A program made the position numbers and the translations under genes. The notes beneath the pieces are model-generated. The model was not told the origin of the DNA and made no database searches. It saw only the letters and a program-made list of their open reading frames with translations. From Trichopria drosophilae (lineage: Eukaryota; Arthropoda; Insecta; Hymenoptera; Diapriidae): DNA of 64,000 bases. Location of the stretch: the NCBI GenBank assembly GCA_030407085.1, contig JAQOWT010000011.1, positions 113,597 through 177,596 of the forward strand, given 5' to 3'. Shown here piece after piece: positions 53,985 through 63,906 of this stretch; positions within the stretch are counted from its first letter, which is position 1; every line of letters starts with the position of its first letter.

Positions 53985-54665
53985 TAAATAAATAGAGAGC
54001 ACCCCTGGCCCCGGGGGAAGGGTGTACCATCGATGAAGAAGCCGTCGGTGGCCTATTCCTAAGACAAAAGTTGGCTTATCCGGTAATCCCGGTAAGAAGT
54101 TCCACGCACATATAAACAAGTATTAGTTATTACAAGTTAGCTGATGTTTCGTCCCGGGCCCGCTCTCGGACTCGTCAGTGGGGCTACGAGTAGCGGGCCC
54201 TGCCCCAGACATCGCATGGAAATATGTAAATATATAAACGACATATGAAAATAAATGGAAATATTAATTAATATTCATTAACCGACTAATTGTTCCTGAA
54301 CTCATTTTATATACTTACTACTCACTCACAGACAAGTCCGAGCGGCGTCCCGGGGTTCACAATCAGTCGTCCGCACCTCCCGCAGTCTTGGCCCAAGCAC
54401 TGTCACACGCTCGAGATCTGATCGCTTAGGATCTTCTCGATAAACTGATTAGAAATGCCCTCAACGGGCTTATTTATATGTTCACGGAAATCTCCCATTG
54501 CGCCAAGACTTCGGGGAAATTCAACCAAACACACAATTAGAAACAGCGACTCAGAGTCCCGTATACTCCCTCCTCATATGCATGGGTGTTCAACCAGTAA
54601 CGGGAGGGCCCCCTCTCCTAACCAACTCCGAGCAACTCTTTGTTGGGATTATATCCCAAACAAAT
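53985..54665 (-). mobile_element. GC-richer insertion in the intron carrying a hammerhead ribozyme
   Basis: A block unlike the AT-rich intron around it, containing the ribozyme at 54,143-54,213, the palindrome TGTTGGGATTATATCCCAAACA near 54,641 (given here only approximately) and GGCCCCGGGG. It may be a solo LTR or retrozyme-like element on the minus strand, but no TG...CA ends with target duplication were established. Confidence 0.4.
54143..54213 (-). ncRNA. Type III hammerhead ribozyme motif
   Basis: Read on the minus strand: GATGTC (stem III strand, U16.1 and cleavage base C17), stem I TGGGGC with loop AGGGCCCGCTACTCGTA and GCCCCA (6 perfect pairs), core CTGACGA (CUGANGA box), stem II GTCC...GGAC (4 bp) with loop GAGAGCGGGCCCG, core GAAA, and CATC closing stem III with GATG. 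Every conserved core base is present, including the G-C pair at 10.1/11.1. The loops of stems I and II contain the complementary GGGCCCGC and GCGGGCCC and could interact. Predicted cleavage falls between 54,208 and 54,207. Hammerheads are known in Penelope-like elements (mostly type I) and plant retrozymes (type III). Activity here is inferred, not shown. Confidence 0.85.
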
Positions 54666-55234
54666 GCATATAAATAGTATTATGTCATGCCAAACGATAC
54701 ACTTTTTTTCTTCATTGCAAAGTATAGTTGCACAACGGAATAGAACTCCAAAAAAAGATCCGTTACCAAATTTGCGTTAAGGGAGGTTTTGACGGATGCT
54801 TATTATAAATGTTATATCAGAAATACAAAATAGGATGTAGATGATCGAGTGAGGGGAACGCATATATAAAAATAGTATTAAATCTTACATCGTTTAACCT
54901 GTAAAATACCAAGACAGCCCAAAATGTTGAATTGTTTTTATCTAATTTTTTTTCATGATAAGCGTCCATGAATTTTTATTTTGAGCTCAGGGTGTGAAAA
55001 TACAAATGCCATATATGTTTTTTAATCATTTTTTGGGCATGTCAGTATGTTGTGAAATAAATGAAAAATGGTAATACTATAGTATTATTATCTTTTTCAT
55101 CATTTTTTGTATATATTTATGAGACATTGTTACTCACTATAGGTAGTAAATTAATATTTAACTCTCAAATATTTATAAAAATGTAAAAGACAATGGAAAC
55201 TACATGTTTAGTTCTCGATGTCTTATTATAAGTA
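54666..55234. other. Intron, AT-rich
   Basis: No recognised feature. Confidence 0.4.
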
Positions 55235-55791
55235 CACGGAGAACTCGAAACACGAGTGACCAATGTCTCGGACACGACTGGGTCGTGTGTGGAAAAAATT
55301 TTTCTGTGAAAGAAACATACATGATTTCTTTCGCGCTTCCTTTTGCATAAACTGTACATTTTAGACTAGTGGTATCCGGAACTTTTTTGTAGGAAATTCC
55401 ATGCTCTACCAAAAAGGTTCAGTAAAGTTTTGCTCCATCTTGCACCGGTTTCGATACGGAAGCGATTGAATGAAAGTCAACGAATTTTAAGAACAAAAGA
55501 CAAACGTGGCGTCCGACGCGGCGGCGCGTCGATCGCCGAAGTCGGTTGTTTTCCATTCTATCACTTCCTTACCGAAAAAGGTAAAAGATAGAGCAGAACT
55601 TTACTCAACCTTTTTTGTAGAGCATGGAATTTCCTACAAAAAAGTTCTGGAGACCCCTAGTATAAAATGTACAGTTTAGGCAAAAGGAAGCGCGAAAGAA
55701 ATCGTGTATGTTTCTGTCACTGCAAAATTTTTTCCAGACACGAGTCAGTAGTGTCCGAGACATTGGTCACTCGTGTTTCGAGCTCTCCGTG
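55235..55791. mobile_element. 557-bp mariner-like MITE, TA duplication, inside an intron
   Basis: Ends CACGGAGAACTCGAAACACG then AGTGACCAATGTCTCGGACAC, and the inverse GTGTCCGAGACATTGGTCAC then TCGTGTTTCGAGCTCTCCGTG. Flanked by TA (55,233-55,234 and 55,792-55,793). The arms continue through AAATCATGTATGTTTCTTTC-type and GGAATTTCCTACAAAAAAGT text, giving a nearly complete palindrome with a GC-rich centre near 55,520. Confidence 0.88.
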
Positions 55792-55835
55792 TAGGTACAT
55801 AGGTGATAGTAATTAGCAACTTGCTAAAATTACAG

Positions 55836-55969
55836 CAGATGTCATGTCGATAAAACCATCCAAGCCACGCATTGTTAGCATAGAGAGGGTTACAACACCA
55901 CTACAAGTATTGCCGAACGGAAATAGAGACGGTATCGAAGTACGCATGAGAAGTAGTCCAGGGAATGAT
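55836..55969 (+). CDS. BEN-like gene exon after the coiled coil
   Basis: The acceptor is a tandem TTACAG/CAG (NAGNAG), so use of either site keeps the frame and adds or drops one residue. It reads DVMSIKPSKPRIVSIERVTT then PLQVLPNGNRDGIEVRMRSS and ends GAT/GTAAGC in phase 0. It enters in phase 1, matching the coiled-coil exon. Confidence 0.65.
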
Positions 55970-56388
55970 GTAAGCACACTTGAACACAGTTAAAGTATAG
56001 GTATAGAGGCAATTCTGTATAATTGTTAACCTTTAGATGCCCCATGTATATACGGCATTATTATGGCGCGGGTTTTTGTATACAGGTGTGACAAAATAGT
56101 ACAATGTAGCACGGACGCGAAATGGATCATTCTCGGTGAGGGCGAGCTTTGGGGCCGAGCGTTGCGAGGCCACCAAAGTCCCACGAGTGAGGATGATACA
56201 TTCGCGTCCATGGTACATATACTATTATACTATTTTCTTGTCCAACAAAGGCAGTCTAATTCGAATTTATTCTGTAAAAAGTCAAGTTTCACTAGTCGAA
56301 TTGTACAGTGTCTTATAGTACCGCCCTCTTTTCCATGACGTATGCCGTACCACGTAAAATCATACAGTTGTATTTTATGATTGAACAG
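55970..56388. other. Intron with a hairpin MITE-like sequence
   Basis: 56,085-56,250 holds inverted arms (ACAAAATAGTACAATG...CGGACGCGAAATGGATCATTC; GATGATACATTCGCGTCC...ACTATTTTCTTGTC) around GGGCGAGCTTTGGGGCCGAG. Overlapping ORFs here are artefacts. Confidence 0.55.
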
Positions 56389-56488
56389 AAAGAAAACTAC
56401 TGCAGTATCGAAAATGAGCCTGACACTGATGACAGAGATGTCTCATCCGGACATTGTGCCCCTGGTGAGCGGTATGTGGTGAACAACG
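56389..56488 (+). CDS. BEN-like gene acidic linker exon
   Basis: Acceptor TTGAACAG, phase 0. Reads KENYCSIENEPDTDDRDVSS then GHCAPGERYVVNN and ends AACG/GTAAGG in phase 1. An alternative donor AAG/GTGCGA five bases later would pair with the acceptor at 58,125 and give the junction NNGK-VCLGENVSI, which looks more like a BEN start but has a weaker splice site. Confidence 0.6.
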
Positions 56489-58135
56489 GTAAGGTGCGAA
56501 ATTGTCCAATATATGTAATTCCATTATAACTACTTGTATGAAAGGACTTATCTGAAAGAACTGCTTTATAGCAAATAATGCATCACCCTTCTTGTCTCGT
56601 CAAACGCCTATACAAAACCTTCCAAGATAATATTGTGTTTAAAATGAGTAGAACATTTTGTGTGATGCATTTGCCAGTGCTTTCGATTACTCGTATTTTC
56701 ATGTTTTGTTGAAACAGTCCTTTTCTTAAGAATAGGGTATAAATATTGCTTACACCCACAATACTAACATTACTTTTCCTCCTAGAGGGAATAAAAATTT
56801 GATTTTATGATAAATACATAAAATGTGAAGTCATTTCTTTTTCAGAACAGGTAATTTTTTACTTTTATTGCCAAAAGTAATGCAACATAACAAAAACTTT
56901 AACTCTTACCTGTACAATTTTTATTTGTGTTCGACATACAAATTTCAAAATTGCATAGAAAAAAAAAACCCAAAGATTTTTGTAGGATTTTCATCGTTAC
57001 TTTGACGTTACCTACAATGTACACGACATGTGTATAAGAAGGTTGTTACGAATGGATGTACCAACTATTGGTAATTTGTACTTTAATTAGTATTGATGTT
57101 TATCGGTCATTTAAAAAGAAAAAGGAAATGAAATTAAGAATTATTGATAAAAACGGGAACCCAAAAATAATATAAAATAAAATCAAAGGAAAAATACAAA
57201 TTAACTGACCCGAACCTACGGTCGAAACGTCAGTTCCTTTTAAAATTTTGTGCCCTCCAATAACATATTATCTTTATTTATTTAATTTTTTTCCCCTCAG
57301 TTTTATCTGATGCCCTCCGACATTAATTATTCAGATAATTTGTATTTTTCCTTTGATTTTATTTTATATCTTTTTTTTTGGTTTCCCGGTTTTATCAGTA
57401 ATTCTTAATTTCATTTCTTGTTTATTTTTAAATGACCGATAAACATCAATACTAATTAAACTACAAATTCTTTAAAAAAAAACGGTCGAAAAATTATATT
57501 TTCAATGTACCTACTATTGAAATGCAAGGGTACTCGGTTTTTATCCCATTCTCATTCTTTGGTTATGAACATTATTATTAAGTGTGATTTTTGGTGAGTC
57601 GGGCGGAATAAATAAGTCACGCCAAAAACGACTTTAAAGCAACAACTACTACTTTTTGTACTGTGGTGCATTCTTTTTTATGCTTTTACAAATATCTGAA
57701 CCTAAAGCACATCTTGTAACCATTTTTCCCTACCTTTATAATGTACGGGTAAGCTGGACACAAGCATTGGGCGAGGATAACCTCCTACATCTTATACACA
57801 ACGTTCCAGTGACTAAAAGTATTGAAATTTGCAATTATATAAATGGGAAAATGTCAAAGAAGTTTGTAAACGTCCTGCCGTTACGTTTGTTTCTTTTTCT
57901 TCGCTCAATTTTATAGACAGATACATACCGGTAGTATGCTTGACAAATATTTTCTTCAAAAATAGGAAGCAAAAGATTTGATGAAATTATACGTTTATAA
58001 ATAATGAACGAAAATACTACTAACTGTAGTTAGTGGAAATATTTACTTACATTTTAGTTTTTGTTTAATTGGTTTAATATGCAACAATAGCACGGCTTGA
58101 TTTGGGTAACTAAAGTATATTGCAGGTTTGTTTAG
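56489..58135. other. Intron, with a MITE
   Basis: Contains the hairpin element at 57,073-57,469. The ORF at 57,656-57,916 is not supported by splice sites or similarity. Confidence 0.45.
57073..57469. mobile_element. 397-bp hairpin MITE
   Basis: Ends AATTTGTACTTTAATTAGTA then TTGATGTTTATCGGTCATTT, mirrored by AAATGACCGATAAACATCAA then TACTAATTAAACTACAAATT. The inner arms around AATCAAAGGAAAAATACAAA are also mirrored. Confidence 0.8.
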
Positions 58136-58339
58136 GAGAAAATGTTTCAATATCGGTAGACGCGTGGGAGCACATAAAGAGGAAGGACAGCCTTTCGTTT
58201 TTAAGGGACGTCATTCGTCTGTTTTGGAACGATCGTGCACTCGCGAACAGATGTTTCGCAATATCAAAAACGACGATAAATATTCCTCATAGATCGCCAA
58301 GAAAAGTGATCACACCGAGGAAGGTGGAAATCGTGAAAG
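58136..58339 (+). CDS. BEN-like gene, BEN-domain-like exon
   Basis: Acceptor TTTGTTTAG (or TTGCAG at 58,125 with the alternative upstream donor). Reads ENVSISVDAWEHIKRKDSLS then FLRDVIRLFWNDRALANRCF, followed by a basic stretch ITPRKVEIVK, ending AAAG/GTAAGA in phase 1. The layout (GxxVxI..aWe.I, a LxRxLxxxxFWxxxLA helix, then P.K...I) is that of a BEN domain. The family is inferred by pattern. Confidence 0.65.
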
Positions 58340-58406
58340 GTAAGAAGCCAATGCCACATCGACATCCCCTGTTTAGACAATCGTACCTTGTGTTTCTTCT
58401 TTTCAG

Positions 58407-58528
58407 AAATCTATAAGGACCATCTAATAAGGCGTAAGAAGAAGAATGTTACCGCAGAACTGGCGTCATTAAATAAAAATATTGCTTACGCAATTCGAGA
58501 TTGTCGAAAAAGGATCACGTTCACGTGA
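58407..58528 (+). CDS. BEN-like gene last exon
   Basis: Follows a 67-bp intron with a strong TTCTTTTCAG acceptor. Reads EIYKDHLIRRKKKNVTAELA then SLNKNIAYAIRDCRKRITFT and stops at TGA 58,526-58,528. AATAAA lies immediately downstream (58,531-58,536), a likely poly-A signal. It completes the C-terminal helix of the BEN-like module. Confidence 0.7.
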
Positions 58529-59849
58529 TTAATAAACGATTTTATTATTTTGAAGACCTTGTTAAAAACAAATTTAATTTATTTTATGTAAAAGGCGCTC
58601 GAGTCGCCGACACGCATCGCGTAGGTCCTCGGCACGATCTGCAACCTGTGATATTGATGCAATGGAGCATCTTGAAAAATTTAAGACTGACTATGGTGGT
58701 CGAATAGAGAAAGCGAAACGAAATTTAAACGAGACGCAAGAAGAAGGAAGCGCCAAAGTAGCGATAATGAAATAAAAATTTTCAAATATATCCCAAAGGG
58801 TTAGACAGGCTTAAATTTTTTTAAACGTTTTTAAAACGTTCCAGCAACGATTTTTGTCTGCAACATCTAAGAAACATTTCTAAAACGTTCCGCAAATGTG
58901 TCAGACATAAAACATTTTAAAAACGTTCCTGAACGTTCTAAAAACGTTTTAAAAATATTTAAGACTTTTCTGCACGTTGGGATATTCATTTCGATTCTTA
59001 CATGTAATGTAAACCTGCATATGGAATAAAAGAAGTTATAAATTTCATTACATTTTGTTTGTACTTGGAAATACAATAGAACCCGGTATATATATGTTAT
59101 ATTATTATTATTAACTCTCCTGGTCTTTAGCATCATTCATGAAGAACTTATAAAATCTGAAGCAGTCAGAAATGTTTGTCTAAAAATGCATGTAGGGGAG
59201 ATTGTTGGGAATTGAACACCAGTTGATATTTTGTAATTATGTACTAATAACATCATACACCAACTTGGGAAAGATGTCCCACAGTGATAGTACACTTTAT
59301 GCCCTCTTTGCCACACGCATTGAAAAAATAGTCTTTTTGTATTTCGCTTATTTGAAAAGTAAAATCTCAATGTCGGAAGTATAAATAAAGTCACTTTTTT
59401 ATTCTCCGTCAAAAGTATGATATATGTATGTTAATAGGATTTGTTACAAAAAGTGTCAGTTGCTTGTAATGATGACTAACATTTCTTTTTCCGGGTTGAA
59501 AATATGTGGTCGATGATGCAGATTGGCCATGATTGAAATGTTCGACATTTCTTTTATTTTTACATACAATAGGGCATCCATTATTCTATAGCATTGGATT
59601 TTCAATATGGCGGCGGCATCCCATATTCTGTGCTTACCCCCTACCCTCACTACTAATTTCTCGCCTTACGGTTTTGTTCATCGTCTGCGAGGGTAAATTT
59701 TTATACTGTGTTTACACATTACGCCTGCAATGACGAATATAGGATTTTCGATTTGAAGTCGCATGACAACATTAAAAATGATAGTAATACTAATGACAAT
59801 ACTAATAATAATAATAATAATACTAAAATGATAATAAATAAAGCCTTGG
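58529..59849. other. 3' flank and AT-rich spacer
   Basis: Poly-A signal at 58,531. 58,820-58,960 contains repeated AACGTT text (AAACGTTTTTAAAACGTTCC). 59,785-59,835 is an AAT/ACTAAT-rich simple run. No gene recognised. Confidence 0.45.
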
Positions 59850-60194
59850 CCCTGGTGGAAAATATGAGCAGATTAACTGCCCATTACCCAGAATATAGAT
59901 AGTTTTTCTGCCCAATATTTTTTCCTAAATTCTAGCAAGAAATTGGACAATAAATTGCCAGTTAATGCCCATTTCAAACCATGGTTTAAAATGGGTATTA
60001 ACTGGACATTTACCTAACTAAATTATGCCCAATTTAAACCTGGTAGAAAATATACTAGTTCATGGTTGCATCAGCGTTACATTACCGTAGGAAAACCGGC
60101 CAGAATCGGCGAAAATGTTGGCCATAATCTGGCCAGTAGTCGGTAATAATGGCCATAAACCAGGCAAAAAGTAGTTACTTTTTCCACCAGGGGG
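59850..60194. mobile_element. 345-bp MITE, CCCTGGTGGAAAA ends
   Basis: Terminal CCCTGGTGGAAAA and TTTTTCCACCAGGGGG. The interior has repeated inverted text such as TTAACTGCCCATT / AATGGGTATTAACTGG and GGCCAGAATCGGC / GGCCATAATCTGGCC. Confidence 0.7.
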
Positions 60195-60559
60195 ACTAAA
60201 AAAATATTGTGGTACTTCCTCAGAATAGCATCATACCATGCTTTTGGCACGATATTTCAGATCATCTTTGGAAAAAGAAGCTTAATCGAGTTGGGCCCTT
60301 TCTCCATGCAGCGTCTGATTTGGATTCGTACTCGACTTCTCTTACCTGGAACGCGATCCAGTACTTGTTAAAAAAATGGAAAAGAGAATTCATATATATG
60401 CTAGGTGATGTGTCATGTGATATGTCATACGATAAACGATCTGACAATTCGACTTATATCTGCGAAGTGCGTCATGAAATAAATTACTGTCGTATGAAGC
60501 CTATAAAATAGTGTTCTGAAGGCGGATATAAAATCAATGGTCAAAAGTAGTGTAACTAG
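60195..60559. other. Spacer without a recognised gene
   Basis: The plus-strand ORF at 60,209-60,511 has no recognisable motif. Confidence 0.3.
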
Positions 60560-61035
60560 GCCGGTCCTGGATACCCCCACCCTACCTCCCACATCCGTTC
60601 CTGGATACCCCAACCCTACCTCCCAGTCGGTCCTGTATACCCCCACCCTACCTCCCATCCGTTCCTGGATACCCCCACCCTACCTCCCATCCGTTCCTGT
60701 ATACCCCACCCTACCTCCCAGTCGGTCCTGTATACCCCCACCCTACCTCCCAGTCGGTCCTGTATAACCCCACCCTACCTCCCAGTCGGTCCTGTTTACC
60801 CCCAACCCTACTCCCCATCCGTTCCTGGATACCCCCACCCTACCTCCCAGTCGGTCGTGTATACCCCCACCCTACCTCCCAGTCGGTCCTGTATACCCCC
60901 ACCCTACTTCCCATCCGGTCCTGTATACCCCCACCCTACCTCCCAGTCGGTCCTGTATACCCCCACCCTACCTCCCAGTCGATAGTGTAAATAAACCGGT
61001 CCCGTATACGCTCACCCTACCTCCCAGTCGATTTA
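60560..61035. repeat. 32-bp minisatellite, about 15 copies
   Basis: Unit CTGTATACCCCCACCCTACC then TCCCAGTCGGTC, with a CATCCGTTCCTGGATA variant alternating in the first half. The minus strand is G-rich (GGGTGGGGGTA). Confidence 0.92.
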
Positions 61036-62264
61036 TTTAAACAATTAATTATTTATTTGATGATGTCACGCATGACAGGTGAGTAGGGGGGACAAAGTCG
61101 CGAGTGAAAGGAAAATTGTAAACAATTTCGTAAACAATTTCATAATCGAAGATTGTGAAGGTTGAGAAACATGTGTACTACATATTATTATTCCATATAA
61201 TTAATGACCTAATCCAACCATAGGCAACAAATTGTTATTAAGAATTTACTATTATCATGAATAAACATCCGCGGCCGAAGCCCGTCGCCTGTAGGAATAC
61301 CAACGCAGATCGCTCTATGCGCGAGGAACCGCAGTGATACGTAAAAGTCCTCGTCATGCTGTTTACTACTACCTTCTTTCTCGCACTCATTGCCGAGCTC
61401 ATATTTGTCGTGACAAGAACATTTAGTTTTCACGGTCATTGATACCGCACGTTCGTCATCTGTACCTCTAAACTTTCAAATGCGTACGCCCTTGTAGACA
61501 AGTTATGACGCGTCTCCCGGATATTTTCGTCGTACGTACTATTCTCCACGTAATTACGTTTGAAATGTACGAATAGACCTACACAAGACGTGGCCCACAT
61601 ATATTTTTTCAAAATACATCTAATTAATCACTCCGTAGCATTTCTCAATTTTCGGCTCGAGGCCTTGTTGTCAGGGTTTCCACACGTCTTAGAAATACAC
61701 GGTAAGTTAGGAAATTTAAGGCAATCAAGCGTAAAATTCTAAGGACGTCTTCCATCTGTTTACTACAGAACCCGTATTTCGTTAATGACCTCTAAATTTT
61801 TAAACGTGTGCGTGTGTAGAGAAGTTTTGATGGTTCGTTTCTCGGTAAATGGTTAGAATATTACAACATTGTTGTAAACAATTTTCATGGTCATTGATTT
61901 CCCATAGACAACATTCGTCATATCTTAAAATTGGGGAGCGTGCGCGCGTGCAAACAGGTTATGATTCATGTTTTGTTTATATTATGTAACCTTCATTTTC
62001 CACAAGCTTAAACTTGCTTCAATTCCCACCATGGTTAATCAATACATTATCGTTGAAAATGACGTCTTTCCAATGCTTGATCTTACAAAATTCAATCAGA
62101 GAGATTGAAAAGTGTTGGCCTTTCCACATTAGTATTGCCATGTGTCGAAAATCAAATTTCAAAAGTCGCCTTCATTAAAGGTCAGATATTGCAAGAAAGG
62201 AAGGTTAGAGTAAATACAAAATAATGTGTGAAATTTTCCTATGGAAAACAGTTCGAATTAGAGG
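61036..62264. other. Region upstream of the Polinton-type polymerase
   Basis: Short frames (61,209-61,439 minus, with a CSCHDKYE start; 61,560-61,742 plus) are not recognised. No terminal repeat of a Polinton could be identified. Confidence 0.35.
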
Positions 62265-62300
62265 TATAAAAGCACATGGGGACATAAAAATTGTAATAGT
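62265..62300 (+). promoter_or_regulatory. TATA-box promoter candidate
   Basis: GGTATAAAAGC at 62,263-62,273 is a strong TATA box. A start about 30 bp downstream would leave a leader of about 55 nt before ATG 62,353. Confidence 0.5.
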
Positions 62301-62352
62301 TCCTCTTGAGATACCATCCTTTCGTTGACGTAAAATTGAAACGTTCATCAAA

Positions 62353-62505
62353 ATGGTTGATATCAAGAGAATCTTTTCGTCAATGGAGAAAGCTTTGAAG
62401 AGAGTGTACCAAACTCTGGAGAATGACTCTACTCAGGACCAGTTTGGCGCATTCATCGAGGAGTCTAGTACAACTATTACAAAAATTATGGCATACCTAA
62501 AATAA
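62353..62505 (+). pseudogene. 50-codon leader ORF in the same frame as the polymerase
   Basis: Starts MVDIKRIFSSMEKALKRVYQ and ends with TAA at 62,503-62,505. The next ATG in the same frame is at 62,515, only nine bases later. Either it is a separate small protein, or a single stop codon has split the true N-terminus from the polymerase. The second reading is favoured because the frame and spacing match and because of the amphipathic helix-like sequence. Described only as found. Confidence 0.45.
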
Positions 62506-62514
62506 AATGCACGA

Positions 62515-63906
62515 ATGCCGATTGGGATAAAATTGTCACTTGAGGCAATTATGTATCGTATTACGGCTCTGAGGACTGCAGCAACTGAAAGACTGACGCT
62601 TAACGAAGGAAAGGAATCTGAACGAAAACTTGTTCTTGAAAATGACGTCCAATCGGCCTTCAAAAATCGTCTTCGCACCGGACTCGTAGTCAACATAAAA
62701 TATTTGGATCCCCTTAAGTTTATGAATGATGCAAAAATCATCATTATAAAGTATGTTCGTGAAGCAATAAACGAATACAACTGCGTGAAGGTGTGCACAA
62801 TATTCTCAGGACAGTTTGTACTCGGTGAACAGGAAGACAATAAGTACTTTAATAATCAATATGACACATCGGAGTTAGACAAGTGGTTCGAGGAAAAGGT
62901 GAAGGGGTCAATTTTGCCGCAACTTGAAGATTTCCAAGAACGTGATTCGGGCTGGTCATTATCAGTCATTAATTCACTCGCAATACAAATAGTAAAGTAT
63001 AATCCAATGCGTGCCGGGTCTTGGATTGACTTACCAAAGTGGGTGAAGAATAAGAAGGCAGTCATCAACGTCCAAACCTTTGATGATACCTGTTTTGCTT
63101 GGGCAATAATATCTGCATTGTTCCCCGCAAAAATAAACTCAAATATACCATCATCTTACCCACCGTACCAACAATACTTAAAATTCGATGGCATAAGTTT
63201 CCCAGTTGCGTTAAAAGACATTCCGAAATTTGAAAAACAAAATGCCATTTCGGTGAATGTTTTTGTGATTGAAAATGAACATGTATTACCAGTACATCTC
63301 ACTTTATGCGAAAGGAAACGACACGTGAATCTGCTGCTAATAACGCAGGTTGAGAACAAAACCGTGCGTCCATCTTCATCTTTTGTGTTGGATGAATGTA
63401 CCGGAGAAGACGAAGACCACAGTAATGTTGTATCTCATTACTGCTATATAAAAAATTTTTCCAAACTAGTCGGGAAACAGTGTAGTAAACGTGACCATAA
63501 AAAGCACATTTGCAATCGCTGCCTGCACTATTTTCGTAGTGAAGAAATACTTAACGCACACAAGTTCGAGTGTTGTAAAATTAACAAGTGCGCCGTGAAA
63601 CTGCCTAAACAAAATACGCTTAAATTTAAAAGTTTCGGTCGTGCAATGTCTGTCCCCTTTGTCATCTATGCCGATACCGAGTGTCTTCTCGGAAAAGTAG
63701 AGTCGGAGACGGTACCCAAGACAGCCTACGAAGAACATAGGATATATAGTGTAGGTTACTATCTACACTGTAACTACGACCCATCATTGTCCCGATACAA
63801 GTCCAAGCGAGGCCCAGACTGCACATCCTGGTTTGCAGATGAACTGCATGGGATTTCAATTCAAGTCAATGAGGTAAGGTTTTATAAAAATATATTCGCA
63901 ACTTAA
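62515..63906 (+). CDS. N-terminal part of a Polinton/Maverick-type family-B DNA polymerase
   Basis: Protein-primed DNA polymerase B used by Polinton/Maverick elements and related virus-like transposons to copy their own DNA. Seen here: a conserved N-terminal domain (residues about 40-180, with DFQERDSGWSLS and KYNPMRAGSW), the NVQTFDDTCFAWAIISALFP segment (185-204), a C2HC-type finger HICNRCLHYF...HKFECC (C333, C336, H349, C353/C354), and YADTEC with D387/E389, the exonuclease I DxE motif. The polymerase core (DxxSLYP, YxDTD) is not reached. The frame ends at 63,906 in AT-rich DNA, but GAG/GTAAGG at 63,873-63,874 is an excellent splice donor, so the gene probably continues in exons beyond the window. 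The alternative is that the copy is truncated. The family is assigned from motifs. Confidence 0.8.
   Translation: MPIGIKLSLEAIMYRITALRTAATERLTLNEGKESERKLVLENDVQSAFKNRLRTGLVVNIKYLDPLKFMNDAKIIIIKYVREAINEYNCVKVCTIFSGQFVLGEQEDNKYFNNQYDTSELDKWFEEKVKGSILPQLEDFQERDSGWSLSVINSLAIQIVKYNPMRAGSWIDLPKWVKNKKAVINVQTFDDTCFAWAIISALFPAKINSNIPSSYPPYQQYLKFDGISFPVALKDIPKFEKQNAISVNVFVIENEHVLPVHLTLCERKRHVNLLLITQVENKTVRPSSSFVLDECTGEDEDHSNVVSHYCYIKNFSKLVGKQCSKRDHKKHICNRCLHYFRSEEILNAHKFECCKINKCAVKLPKQNTLKFKSFGRAMSVPFVIYADTECLLGKVESETVPKTAYEEHRIYSVGYYLHCNYDPSLSRYKSKRGPDCTSWFADELHGISIQVNEVRFYKNIFAT

Larger units (their letters stand above)
41175..58528 (+). other. Proposed BEN-domain-like gene, seven exons, large intron full of transposons
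   Basis: Gene-level model. The 5' exons 41,175-41,422 and 41,609-41,751 encode a Cys/His-containing N-terminal module. The 3' exons 53,570-53,914, 55,836-55,969, 56,389-56,488, 58,136-58,339 and 58,407-58,528 encode a coiled coil and a C-terminal module resembling a BEN domain, a DNA- or protein-binding fold of chromatin factors. All junctions in the 3' half keep one frame. Joining the halves needs the acceptor at 53,505 (phase 0, GTTGTTAG) instead of 53,569 (phase 1). One extra base in exon 1 breaks the frame, so this is either a pseudogene, a sequencing error or a later start codon. The intron of about 11.8 kb contains the transposon at 44,826-52,936. The alternative is two unrelated partial paralogues. 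BEN assignment is from motif pattern, not a search. Confidence 0.5.

Noticed and set aside
61209..61439. Minus-strand 76-codon ORF as another Polinton gene
   Set aside because: No similarity pattern to known Polinton proteins could be seen and the start context is weak.
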